From: Nomia melanderi
Lineage: Eukaryota > Arthropoda > Insecta > Hymenoptera > Halictidae
Direction of reading: 5' to 3'
Assembly: GCF_051020985.1 (NCBI RefSeq)
Contig: NC_134999.1
Span: forward strand, 34,319,160 to 34,383,159
DNA length: 64,000 nucleotides
The notes beneath the pieces are model-generated. The model searched no databases. It saw nothing but the letters and a program-made list of their open reading frames with translations, and was not told the DNA's origin. This document shows, piece by piece, positions 24,851 through 36,838 of this stretch. The translations under genes and the position numbers were made by a program. Position 1 is the stretch's first letter, and each line of letters begins with the position of its first letter.

Positions 24851-26222
24851 GCACAAAACCGGAAACTTTCCGCGCGGCTGGCCGTTATTAATAAAATCGT
24901 CGTTAAAAGCGGCGGGCACAGGTTAAATAACGAAAATTGAAACTTTACATATTCAGGTCTGTTAGGGCGGTCGGACGGCCGGGGGCGGCTGAGGGGCCTC
25001 GTTTATCCGAACAACGCGAGACCATAAAATCCCCGGGGACAATGCGGACACGATAAAAAATAATTTATTGAAGAATAAAAGTTCCCCGGTGGCGAGAGAG
25101 CAACTTTCTCCTTTTTTTCGACCGCGTATCAGCGCGAACTGGTGCACGTGAACGTGCGCACGAGCGCCACCGGTGCCGCCTTTTAATTAAAATAACGCGC
25201 TCAAAAGGGAATTTCACTTATAGTCGCGGTGTGTCACGATTGTTATTAATTTAATTCTAGCCTGTCTAATTGCGCCGTTGGTTGGGCGGCTCCGATAATT
25301 CTTCGCAGGTTCCGTAGGAAAAGCCGCGGGGGCAACGTCGTTATTTTTGCATACATACGCGCGGCGCATGGCTGCGGCGCCGGGACAATGAGCGACAACT
25401 CGGCGAGCGCGACGCTCGCCGGCCGAGCCGCGGGAGGAACGGAGAGAGATCTCACCCCCGTTTTCCTTCGCCGGCGCGAAACCGCCTTTCTCTTTCGACC
25501 GGTGCGCCGCTGAGACGGTCCTTTGTCCCGGGCCTGGTCGCCTTAATTATTTTTCACACGCTCGCCGTCTTGATTTAATTAACGCATTACGCGGAACGGA
25601 CCGCGCGCGCGTCTTAGCTTAATTGGGAGAATAATTTCGCGTTCCCCCCGTGTTCGGGGCCCTTCTGACCTTTCCAGCCACTAAGTAGTCGGACCCCGCG
25701 CGATTGCTTCCCTTGCTGACCGGCTGCAAGAGAACCCACCCCGTTAATCGTCGCCTCTAAGAAAATATTCCGCGCGGCGAGTTCCTCGGAACTCGCCTCG
25801 CGCTGGAGCGAGAGGATTATTTTTTTTCCTCCTTTCAATTTACCACGACCGGACGCGTCCATTGTCTCGTCGAAATCGCGACGGATCGATCTCCCGCTCC
25901 CCGTTTCTCTGGAGGGTCGCGGCTGCCACCCCTTTCTCGGACGCAAATACGACAGGATACATCGTTATCGGGAGTCGCAGGGAGCGGGCCGCCGGTGGAT
26001 CGGGTAAAACAAGCCTGTTAATTCGTGGCATCCCTTCCGAGGATGGCTTCGGGCTTAATCCGGCGGGCCGCCCTTGGCGCCGGCGCAGCCCCGATATCGA
26101 TATCGCGATAAAATCTCGATACCGACGTATGAACTCGTATATAATAAATCGGATTACCCGTGCGCGGAGGGACGCCGGCATATGCTAGCCGCGCGGGGGG
26201 CAGCATATTGCGAGGGAGAAAC

Positions 26223-26269
26223 CGAGAGAGAGAGAGAGAGAGAGAAAGGGAGAGAGAGAGAGAGGGAGA
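26223..26269. repeat. (GA)n microsatellite
   Basis: GA units interrupted by AAGGG and GGG over about 47 bases. Confidence 0.9.
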
Positions 26270-28154
26270 ACGCAAGAAACAGGGTGGGAGCGAGAAGAAC
26301 CGTCAGAGACGCGGCCGGCACCCCTCGCGAACGAACCTCAGGGGCGGCCGCACGTCACGCTACCCTAATGCCACTCGCCACTGTGGGATAGTTAGAATAT
26401 CATCGTTGTCTGCGAACGCGTGATTTTCGTCGGGGGTCGCTTCCACCCTCGTCGTGTCCCGCATGCGTGTCGCCGAGCGTCAGGAGTCTCGTTCACGAAG
26501 TATTCATGACCTTGGTCCCGTGACGAAATTTCATTTCCCTACATTCGGCCAGGGGTGCGCTCGTGGTATTCCTTTTGTTTACTCGTTAGCCGCAAATTGT
26601 GTAGAAAGATAGACTCTTCCAGCCTCTCCCGTCGACGTATGGCAGCGCCGAGATACCGTGGCATCGATTTTATCTACTTTCCCCGCTGTTTAAACAGCGA
26701 GCACAGGAAAGAGGATGCTTTCAGACTTCGTACCGCTGTTGCGCGCCGCTCGGTCCCTCTCCCTTCGCGAACAGAGCATCCTCTGCCTTCGAAGAGCCGG
26801 TTAATGCGAGCAGAAGACAACGAGGCATCGAGTCGCGGTTACCGGCTGCCGGGGGAACCGTTTGTTACCCCGGGAAATCGCGGAAAGCTCGGGTCCGCTG
26901 GAACGGAACAACCAGGCCGGAAAAGAATCCGCTTTGTTTCAGCCTAATCGTGAGACGAGGAGCCGGATGATTCTCACAGGGAAAGGATCCGCGCTAGCCA
27001 ACCGGAAGCCGGCGTCGGGAGTGAGTCCTGGCTCGAGCGTGTTCCAGGACGGTTCCACTCGTTCCGCAGAAGCAGACCCGGTCCCAATCCCACGGTGTAC
27101 GCGCCGCGGGGGTCCGCAACAGGATTCGCCGGTTCGAGAGACGCGCTCGCGCGCTGCCCTCGTACACACGCTCACGTACACGCGTCGCGTCGGTTATAAA
27201 TCATTAGCAGCGCCGGCGATTAGTCCCTGCGGAGGGTTGCAGACGGGGGATGTCGCGGCGATGCGTGGCAGAAGGACGCGAGCGAACCGAAGGGAGTTCC
27301 GAATGATTATTGCCACGGCTCGCTCGGACCCAAGAACAGGGGGAGTTATTAGTAGCCTCTGATTGCAGCCACTTCCCTAAGAGAGGAAGCTTCTAACGCG
27401 CTAACGAGTGCCCGGGATTCGGCGAGCAAGATTTATCGCGTTCGACCACTCCCTTTCTGTTTGTTTTACTTAGAAATCTTCTCTGTCTAGATTATAGAAA
27501 CGTGTTTTCAATTGAAATTGAAGATCAATGGATTTAATGATCTTCCAGCTGTAGTACTGTAGGAAAATCAACTGCATCGTTGCAACCTTTGAATTATTAA
27601 TACGTTATAATCGTCGCGATAGAGTTAAATCTCTCAGAACATAATCTTCAGAAGCTGACGAGCACTACTGCAACGCATCAGAGTTCGCAGGGTCACTCAG
27701 GGCCGTAACGACTGCGGGATCAGGGTGAAAAGTGGATACGGTCCGTTCGCAACCAGACGCGCCATGGTCACGTCCCGGGGCCGTAAATCTCCCTAATTCG
27801 CTCGTCGAGAGTCCAGAGGCGTCACGGATGCCGTTCGGCCTGACGAATGGCCGTTGGTTTAATGAAGACCTATATAGGTCGGCATTGTTGCGAAACTTAG
27901 CCACCCCCGGAGGACCACTCGAACGGACTACCGCGGAAGAAAGGAGGCCTCGCATAAATGCGCCGCGTCCAACTTCCACCGGGATAAGAAACTTGGATAA
28001 TGAGGGCGCGAATTGGTAATTGATAAGGGCTCGCGATCCCCCATTGTACCCGGCGCCGCTGCGTATTCGCGGGCCAGATGCCCGCCGGTCCATTAACGAG
28101 CAAATTATCGGAGCCCGGAATCGGAAAAACCGTATTCCTTGCGGGGCAACTTCG

Positions 28155-28171
28155 ATCTCTCTCTCTCTCTG
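28155..28171. repeat. short (CT)n run
   Basis: About eight CT units followed by GTGCGCGTG. Confidence 0.8.
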
Positions 28172-28888
28172 TGCGCGTGTAAATATATGTTGACCCAAAT
28201 GCGGATAAATCCCCTATCATCCGGCGGTTTGATTCTGAAACCGTTCCAGCCATTGAATCCCGCCGGGAGGTAACCGACCGGCCATCGATTCCGTTCGAAC
28301 GGTTCCCCGCGGTGAACTCTCCGCGCAAGACATCGGCGTGTAACTCTTAATTAAAAATTTCTCAAGAATTCGCCGGTGGAAAGGAGCGGCAGACGTCGTA
28401 ACGAAGCTTAATTAGAGCCGGCCGTTTTACTTCCGTTATGGTCTCGAAAGCGCTCGAGCGCGCTCCCTTCTCCTCCCCCGTTCCTCCTGGCCCTGTCTCC
28501 GCGGCGGTTCTTCATCCATCGTCCAACCTCGAAATTACTTCGAAACCGCTTTAGAACACTCGACGGTACACTTTCCAGCCGACTGTGCCGGCTAACTCCC
28601 GCCGCAGACGCGGGCTGCATCCTACGGTCCCCTTTTTCGGGGTGGCGGACAGGTAACTGCATAAAAATCTCCGCGCATTCAACGAGGGCGGATAGCTTCT
28701 CATGTTACGCCGGCCACCATAACGGAATTGCTTTATTAGACAGTCTCTAGCCGTGTCTCTTTCTCTCTCTCCTTCCATTTATCCCGCTTCTTTCCTCGAT
28801 CTCTTTCGATCCTTTCGTCTCGCTTCCACGCTGTCCCCGTTCTCTTTCTGATCCTCTGCGTGTATGCACCCGTGTATGCATGGCTGTG

Positions 28889-28916
28889 AATATACATATA
28901 CATATATATATATATG
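28889..28916. repeat. (TA)n microsatellite
   Basis: ATACAT units pass into an uninterrupted TA run. Confidence 0.85.
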
Positions 28917-30014
28917 TGCGCTGGTCGAGCTCATCCGGCACGGTTTGCTCGTTCCTGTCCGGCTGCTAACGAGACAGCTCGCGAGCAGCCGAGTAGCAGC
29001 CGGGAGAGCAGCGCTGCCACCCTAAGCCTACCTTCAACGACCGACCGGGCTACCTAAACGCGTCCAACGGATCTACTAAATCAAGATGTACATTGGTCAC
29101 GGTGTACACGGCGGTCGGCACTGTTATCCATGCTTATGAAACATTGATTTCACGCGGCCCGGTCTGCGCTGCTCTCACGACGCTCCCTATACACGGGGTG
29201 GCACGCAAGTACGCGAACCTGCTTCGAAAAAAAACGTTCGTGAGTCATACTTTAACTCTGATACGATAACTCGAGATTAACGGAATTCTCGCGAGCGGAA
29301 TATTCGGAGCGAAGTATCCTTTAGTTTTGTGTATCATCGATTTTGAAGGTGTTCACGGTTAACTTGTTTTAAATTTGACACCTTCGAGAATGAAGTTTTT
29401 TATAGATTGATGGATGCGATGGTAGCTGCTGGATCGTTGTGGATTAGGTTGTAGGGTTTGCGAAAGCACGGAGATCGTTATAAACGCATCGAGCGACGAT
29501 TAGAGTTCAATGTCAAGCTAATGTTAGACGTACGCGTACGCGCTGGTGCCAGCAGAGAGGTTAATGTTTGCTTAATACGTTACTTTCTTCCAAAACACCC
29601 AGTACACCGCCATATTTCACAGTGGCATCCCCTGTCGCTCCACCCAGAGGTCAGTCGATTTTCATACCGGCCAAACCCGTCGGTTCCCTCCGGTACAAGA
29701 TCACCAGCCGCGTCCCGACTGGTTCCCCGGTGCAAATACTGAAAAACAATTGCCCCTAGGACACGCCACGAAACCGAGGGCAGGGTGCGACTCACTCTGC
29801 CCGTGAAATCGAGGAACCGCAAGCGTTCAAAACAGTCGGAAGCGGCTGGCTGTAAAAATAAAATTTTTACTCTAGATCTCGCTGCTATGAACCGCCTAAA
29901 AAAATCGCTGTTTCCCATTAAAAACCCAGTAGATCATCATATCCCTCGAATTATACATTCCATCTCTCGGCTCTTCATTTGTACGTCCATCTTGTATCCG
30001 AGTCTTCGGCGTTA

Positions 30015-30464
30015 TTCACCCTTTGCACTCGAGAGGTGACTCAGTCACCGCTTGATTCGACGCAGTAGAGCTATAAAATCTGATACTTAATGTTGAACTT
30101 TACATAATACGTGAAATATTGTAATAAAATAGCTTTCCTCGATGTACTCGTGATTTCCCTTCGAGTTACTCGGCGTACTATTTACTTTCGCCATGCTCAT
30201 GTACCATTTTACTAATTTGGAAGAAATGCGACAATGTCCACTCTACTTCAAGTGGAAATTTTATTTGAAGATACAATGGTAATAGCAAAATAGTTAGCTT
30301 TGATCCGTGAGTAATGAATAACATCGATTGTTAAATTATTCTAGAAATCTTCATCGCGAGTCTCGCTCGTCATTGTACGGCAAGGGGTTAATTTCGAAGA
30401 ATATCGTCTTTGCGAAGTATCGTTCAATGCTTCCAGTGAGAAACTTCCGAGTGCAAAGGGTCAA
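30015..30464. mobile_element. 450-bp TTAA-type MITE, CCCTTTGCACTC family
   Basis: The left end is TTCACCCTTTGCACTCGAGAG. The right end in reverse complement is TTGACCCTTTGCACTCGGAAG. Seventeen of the first 21 bases match in inverted orientation. The borders are TTCA and TCAA, probably decayed TTAA. The interior is AT-rich and non-coding. Subterminal GTGACTCAGTCACC is itself palindromic and is echoed at about 19430. An internal GGGGTTAATTTCG near 30387 may be a second, nested end. Confidence 0.6.
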
Positions 30465-32734
30465 ATGAATTTATCGTAGATTTTCGAGTAACCTACAGCA
30501 CGTAGACGCGTTAAACGAACGAATCCAGGACACGAGGGTCCAGCATTATCGACAAGGCTGTTTCAATCAAGGTTCCTTGTCTTCCGATGCGTCTGGGAGG
30601 CGAGGTGTCCGCCTCTGGCCACGAAATTTCCGGGATCCTCGATACATTTACGCGATCGTACGCGCACGGAGGACACCCGCAGGACACGCAGGGATGTTAG
30701 ACAAGGGCGGTGGGTTATCGTGTATGCCACGGATCATTACCCTGCAGGGCCACCGGGTAGGATACACTGTCCTGGCGCCGAGCTAAGATTAATCACTCCG
30801 GCCAGGCCGGGGCAATATCGGCCAGTATAACGCCGGCCGACGATAACTCGGGACACGTTCCTGGGAGATAAGACATCCCGACATGACAGCCGCGAATTTT
30901 CAAAACGCCTCGGCCGACCGGTGTCAACGGGATCACGCGGGTAATTAACTGGGACGATCGTATCGTCCTGGCTCCGTGTTTCTGCTAGGGAGACGCTGGC
31001 GCGGTAAGTTCCCTGAAAACGACTTGATCTATCAAAAAATACAATTCGGAACATTTCGAGCATCTATATAAGTTTCTTTGAATATTCTACTCGACACAAC
31101 TGAAGCGAATTCTATAATTTATGTTCCCGAGGCTTTCTATTCTCCCTTGCTGAATGAAGATCCTCCTCGCTGAAGGTCCCGAAACGCATAAAACGTGTGA
31201 ACAAAGAGCAGGTCCATCGGTTTATTCGCACTCAAAGATGCACCTTGCCTTCCTCGTGTTCGATAATAACTCGAGATCGTTGATCTCAATTCATCGATGG
31301 GTGCCAGGTGTAGTCACAATATTTGTCCTGCAAATAATCAGCGACGAGCCACGGATTCCTCTTTGTCTACCGCGTGGCTCCTCCGGCCGGTAGTTCGGCT
31401 CGCAGGAGGCAGGACACATTGTTCGGCGGTCTGGTCGTGAATTTGTTGCACCGTGTACCGGCCCCTAATTCTTCGACCGACGCATGCACCGCCCTGCGGT
31501 GGAACTCGTTCCATAAAAAAGTGGGCTGCGAGTCGAAATACCGGACGCTCGAGTAAGTTTTGCAGAAGATTGATGGTGTCTCGGGGCCTGCGGACGAGCA
31601 GTTGCGCTTCTGGAAATACGCCGCGGTGTTTTCCATCGGTTCGCCCCGCGCTCGCTGCGCGTTTCATTCCGTCTGCGCGTTTAGTAGCAGGTTACGCCGC
31701 GGAACGCCTCGGACAACAACATTTTTTCACGCACTTGACGGCGCGTCCTTCGTCGAGAGTACGTTCCGTTCTGTGCGCCGATCGATTCCTGAGTTACCCA
31801 GATTTCGATTTGTTCCGCGCGAAGTCGAGGGAAACGCGTTTTCGAAGGGGACGTTTAATGATTTCCCAGACAATCGGTTACAAATTCGCGTTCGAGGGAG
31901 GCGCGCGACGGCATTGGTCGCTGAAACATTCCCCGGTTCGATATCAACGCGGACTAAAGAGTTGCCGTCAGGCGCAGGCAATCGCGGGCGCGCTTTCTCC
32001 GCGAGGATAATTGTCACCAGCAGGAAATTCAGCCGGCGATAGCAACTTTTGCGGGCCGCGCGATCGGTCCCGCTTTCCGTCCTATTATTCCTTGCGATGA
32101 AAGCGCGGAAATAGGATGGAAGAAGTTCCAACTTGCCGCCGCGGAACTATTGAAATAAACACTCTGTTCAATTCTAGCGGCCTGTTGACCCAATTTTTCC
32201 GACAACCTCTAACTAACAAAACGAATTTCCCTCGATTCCGCTCGTTAAATCAAATAACTATATAATACCGTTCCACCGGCTAACCGAAACACGAGGAGCC
32301 ACGAATCGATTCTTCGTTTACTTTCCGAGCGACTCACTTTCCTTTACTTGCCCGTAGTTCGCGTGGCCAGGTAAAGGGTACGTGTAGCGATACAATAAGC
32401 GGTGTTTACCTGAGCACCGGTGCCAATATATTCCCCGCGACAATGCTGCTACCGGCACCATCCGCGTTATTCTAATATTAAACGCTCGTGTACCAACAAT
32501 GCCAGGTTACGTAATATTGGGCGCCAGTCAATAACGCAAAATAAATACCCTTTGTGCAGTGTCTGGATTCGCCCGTTTCTGGGTTTCGCGCCTGGAACCC
32601 GCTCCTCGAGAATCGAAATTACGCCCGGAGACGACGTTATTACGCGAAATCCGCCTTTCTTCGAAGCTTTCTTCGCTCCTTTTACTTCATTGTTTATGGC
32701 ACACGCTCTCTTATTATGGAAACCTTTGATCCGG
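30465..32734. other. gene-free sequence
   Basis: GC-rich with an AT-rich patch at 31040-31150 that includes a TATATAAG box at about 31066. The overlapping 185- and 160-codon + strand frames at 31453-32042 use different phases of the same GC-rich DNA and match nothing I know. Confidence 0.5.
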
Positions 32735-33320
32735 GCAAATTATTATTATTATTATTACCATTATATCGTCTTTGCTATATTAAATTAAACACGAACACTA
32801 GAAGTTAGTAGCTCATGCAATATCACACAAAGACAAAGCTGCAGAGACTGTTTAGAAATACTATTTAGGAATGTCTCTTACGTCTATTAACTTCGTTAGC
32901 TAATTAACAGCTCGACAATGTATCCAGCCAGGTAAAATATTAATATTATTATTACCATTATATTGTCTTTGTTATATTAAATTAAATACGAGCACTAGAA
33001 GTTAGCTCATGGAATATCACACGAAGATAAAGCTGCAGAGACTGTTTAGAAATACTATTTAGAAATGTCTCTTACGTCTATTAACTTCGTTAGCTAATTA
33101 ACAGCTCGACAATGTATCCAGCCAGGTAAAATATTAATATTATTATTACCATTATATTGTCTTTGTTATATTAAATTAAACACGAACACTACAAGTTAGC
33201 TCATGCAATATCACACGAAGATAAAGCTGCAGAGACTGTTTAGAAATACTATTTAGAAACGTCTCTTACGCCTCTTAATTTCATTAGCTAATGGACAGCT
33301 CGACAATGTAGTCAGCCAAC
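32735..33320. repeat. three-copy tandem array, about 195 bp unit
   Basis: Each copy opens with an ATT/AAT-rich run ending ATTACCATTATAT (phase marks at 32754, 32951 and 33145; periods 197 and 194). It continues through AAGCTGCAGAGACTGTTTAG and TTAGCTAATTAACAGCTCGACAATG. Copies 1 and 2 are nearly identical, and the end of copy 3 has diverged. The unit is non-coding and AT-rich. Confidence 0.92.
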
Positions 33321-34151
33321 TTCCACGCGGAATTATCGCGATTCTCGGAACGGTGTCGGCGGTAGAGCTGCGCCGGAAATTTCGCGTTTCACGGGGAACG
33401 GCGGCGGGCAGGGACGCGCGCGGTTCGTAATAAAGCACACCTGGCCGCGACGCAGACGTCGGCTTCGTGTCAGGGGGGGGCTACGTCTTTCCTGGTAGAC
33501 GCGTGTCCACGCATCGTCACACCTGCTTACGCAAAGCCTCGGCCTCATATGCGTCGCGGGGACGCAGCATCCGTCCAGAACGCGGCACTCTCTGGTCGTC
33601 ACGTTTCCACGCGTCGGAGGAACTTCCTTTTTCCTCGGCGGCGTCCACGGGCCGCGTTATCGCCTCCAGAATGTGAGGGCACGCTGAGAACGCGGCTTAA
33701 ATGGCGGCCTCTCGATCGCCGCATTTGAATACGCGGGACTTTGCCCGCATAAGTGTCCCTGTTTACTTTGTAACCTGCTCGCTGGAATTCTTCGATAGTA
33801 TCAAGAGCTATGCTCAAATCAAAATAATCCGATGAACGTCTCGAATGGAATCATAGTAATTTCACTCGAACGTCATTCCAAAGAAACTTCGCTACTCCAG
33901 GAGAAAACAAGATTCCGAATAAAAAATTGAACGATTCACACGACTCGTTTCCTTCGGCTGAAAGGTTAAAGTCAAACTATAATTACAATTCCAACGCCGC
34001 CGGAGTCTCGGGAAGAATCAATCAGCGAGGATTTCGCGTAGACGCGTTTCTATGGCGAGCCCCGGGGACTCCCGAGCGACGACGCAGGATTCGCTGTATG
34101 CGGAGTCCGATTCCGCGAGGATCGCTAATTGATTTTAATCATCCCTAATTG

Positions 34152-34199
34152 CTCGCGGAACTTACGGAACGATAAGAGGATCACGGGATCCTCCGCGAG
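34152..34199. repeat. nested inverted repeat
   Basis: The inner arms GAGGATC (34176-34182) and GATCCTC (34187-34193) flank ACGG. Outer arms CTCGCG (34152-34157) and CGCGAG (34194-34199) enclose them, with a one-sided bulge of 18 bases. It could fold into an RNA hairpin; the length is below a usual microRNA precursor. Confidence 0.5.
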
Positions 34200-36237
34200 G
34201 AATTCCGTGGTAATAAGATCCTCGGTCTCCGTAGTTCAGGCAGGATATCACGGAGCGTACGGGCTTGCGTCCCCGTGAATGACAGCCTTATTGAGAGCAC
34301 GGGAGGGTGGCGCGCGGCGGGGGTGTCCCGAAACGCCCTCCAGCGGCTACCGGGCCCGAAAACTCGGTCCCACGCACCTGGGTCCCTTGCCAGGGGCCTC
34401 TGTGGGGCCCTTTTGTCATGGTAATGCCACGCAGACCCGGTTCCCCCTCGCGTCGACGACCCCTCCGGCCGCGCTACCCTCGTCGAGGAAACCGACCAGG
34501 TGTTCGATTCTTGTTGCCCGGAGGAGTAGTGGCAGTTCCTCGGGACCCGACCGACCCTCTGTCACCCGATCGGCAAGGAGGGATCTCTCTCGCTTGATCC
34601 ACGACTCCGACCGGGAACCTTGACACAAAGGGCAGGGGTGAGGCGGGGCGTACGGGAACACGCGCGAATATTCCGGACGGAATGGCGTCGCATACGGAGC
34701 CGGTAATACTGCGCCGTGATTGTGTCCGTGATCTGGTGTCGACTTAGAATTTCGTCGCGCAACGTGGATCACGAAGATCTTTTCATTTTCTTAGTATTTA
34801 GATTGAACTCTGGCAGAGCTATTGGCTTTGATTGCGAAAGATCGAAGGTTGAACGCGAGAGATTGAATCGGTAGTTTATATTAGTATTATTATTGTATTA
34901 TTTCCGATGTTGAGATTATACGTCATAGGTTATTGAAATTTTTCATACATTCCACGTTTCCCGCGCTCGAATATCGGGAAACCGGAAACGAGACGCTGTC
35001 GAGACATCGTTCGGCCAATCTCGCAGCCGGTATCGCGGCTGGAGGATCGCGCTACCTGTTGAAACGCGTTTAGAAGACGCTGGCAAGAGCAACGACGGGG
35101 TTGACAAGCGCGTCCTCGCGGCGAAACCCGCGCCGCTGCGGCGGGCGGTTTCCGGTGCGTCGATCTGTCGATACCTTTTCAACGGCTCAATCGGCCCGAT
35201 GGTAGGGTGTCGCGCGCGAACCCACGGGGGTAGGAGGACGGCCGTGCAATATCGATGCAACCCCTTTTCCCGCTTCCTGACTTCGGCCCCGTGCCTCCGC
35301 CGATATCGCGCGACCCCTCTGTTCGACGTCTCGCGGGCGGAACGACGCCGACACGGAGGAAAGCGCCTCCATTTCCTGCAGGTACCACTGTATTCTTCCT
35401 GTTGCAGGCCGAGGACGGGCACAATGTAAACCGTTCGGCGCGTGGTGGCCGGGCTAGAAGCAACAGCCGCCGACTTGGATACCGTTAATAGGCTATTCAC
35501 GGCGGATCAAGGGGATAATCGATCGTTTAACGCGGCTTTTATCGGCGCGGATCGTCATCTTTATTATTCAAACAGTTTTATTCGCAACCCCGTTCGGGTA
35601 GTTCGCCGAAATATACTCTTGGGGTAGGCACGTCGTAAAAAAGCGGCCAAGAGGGTCGATGAATCATAGTTCTCGCAGCGCACCGCCGACGAGGAGCCTC
35701 GCAGCCAGTCCATCGTTTCGCGTTAGAATTCAACGGGTTATCCCCTGCCCGCCCCCCTTTGTTCAACCATCCCGGAATTCTATTTCCTCTTCCGGGAAGG
35801 GGTCCGCTTAAAAGCTTTGATTTGTCACCGGCGATTCGATCGCGGCGGCCATTCCCGCCGAATCGAAGGAGGCGGCCAACCCTTCCGCAAGCTTCTCCAC
35901 CTTCGTCCACCCCCGTTTCAACCCTTATTCGAATTCTTATCGCGCATCGCGCAATCTCTGACTCGTTACAATTATTCACCCCTTTCGCCGGCGAGCAGGA
36001 AAGAGTGTAGCTCCGTTCGCGGCCAATTTGTCACGGTGTCGCTCCGGTTGAACCGTATTTTCGTGTCTGCGACCTTTCCACCCTCGTCATCAATTAGAAT
36101 CTTAACTCTTTCGTTCCTCTCCGTCTTACTCGGTTTCTCGATCGTTCAGTGTATGATACAACTAACATCAATTTCTAATACACCTTCAATATCTACGAAA
36201 GAGGTAATCCCGGAATAGATGATTTTAGCTTGCTCAA

Positions 36238-36252
36238 CAGTTCCAGTGTTAA
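36238..36252 (-). mobile_element. solo degenerate TTAA element end
   Basis: In reverse complement the site reads TTAACACTGGAACTG, 13 of 15 identical to the TTAACACTAGAACTA end of the 19.5 kb element. No convincing partner end is visible, though TTAACTCTTTCG occurs at about 36103. Confidence 0.35.
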
Positions 36253-36549
36253 ATACAAGGAGCGACCACCGCAACAGCTGCCAAGACATTTAACCGCGTT
36301 GATCGCGGTGGAATAAGTGTCAATTCGGGTACCGTGGTCGAAAATATCGCAGCCGAGGGCTGGCAGCGGAGGAACGGACAAATTCGAGGGTGTAGACTTT
36401 CAATCCGTGCGGTAGGTAGCCAAGGCAAGGGAGTCGAGGATCGGGTCTTTAGGTGGAGTTCGCTCCAGGGCAGAGACGGCAGGCGTCGCGGTAGCAGGGT
36501 TGGTTCCTACTGGCTCCTAATTGGGAGACCGGCAACTAACTCTCTTAAT

Positions 36550-36838
36550 TACCGCCTCTACTTCCTCGCCTCTCCTCCGTCGGCCTCCACCTCCTGCGTC
36601 ACCACCTTCTCTCGTCGGCCTGTCTCCACCTACTCCCATTCCTCTCTCCCTCTGCCTCCCTCTTTCTTTCTCTTTCTCTTTCTCCCTCCGGTTCTCTCCC
36701 TTTTCTCTTCTCCCCGTTCTTTGCCGTCCTCTCTCCGACCGAGCTTTCTCTCCTACGCGTCTCCGCTTCGCGTCCCTGTTCCGCTGCTCGCTTCCTTGCT
36801 CGCTCCTCCCGCCTCTCTCTCCCTCCCGGCCTCTTCTA
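36550..36838 (+). repeat. long polypyrimidine tract
   Basis: About 290 bases are dominated by C and T on the + strand, with CTCC, CTTT and CCCT runs. The 170-codon frames on both strands at 36334-37036 are compositional: Ser/Pro/Leu on plus, Arg/Glu/Gly on minus. Confidence 0.85.

Larger units (their letters stand above)
20321..30014. other. gene-free block, about 9.7 kb
   Basis: Mostly GC-rich unique DNA with AT-rich patches at 20750-20960, 22500-22700, 27480-27660 and 29230-29480. No repeated units were found in those patches. Frames up to about 175 codons occur on both strands with no recognisable content. It contains microsatellites at 23607, 24795, 26223, 28155 and 28889. TAATTA/TTAATT-rich spots near 25170-25260 and 25535-25585 could be regulatory. 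Confidence 0.5.
33321..36549. other. gene-free sequence
   Basis: GC-rich blocks alternate with AT-rich ones (33770-33930, 34780-34940). A 185-codon minus frame at 34943-35500 is overlapped by four others. A region at 35470-35590 rich in TTTAT, TAAT and ATCGAT words could hold regulatory sites. A degenerate element end lies at 36238. Confidence 0.45.
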
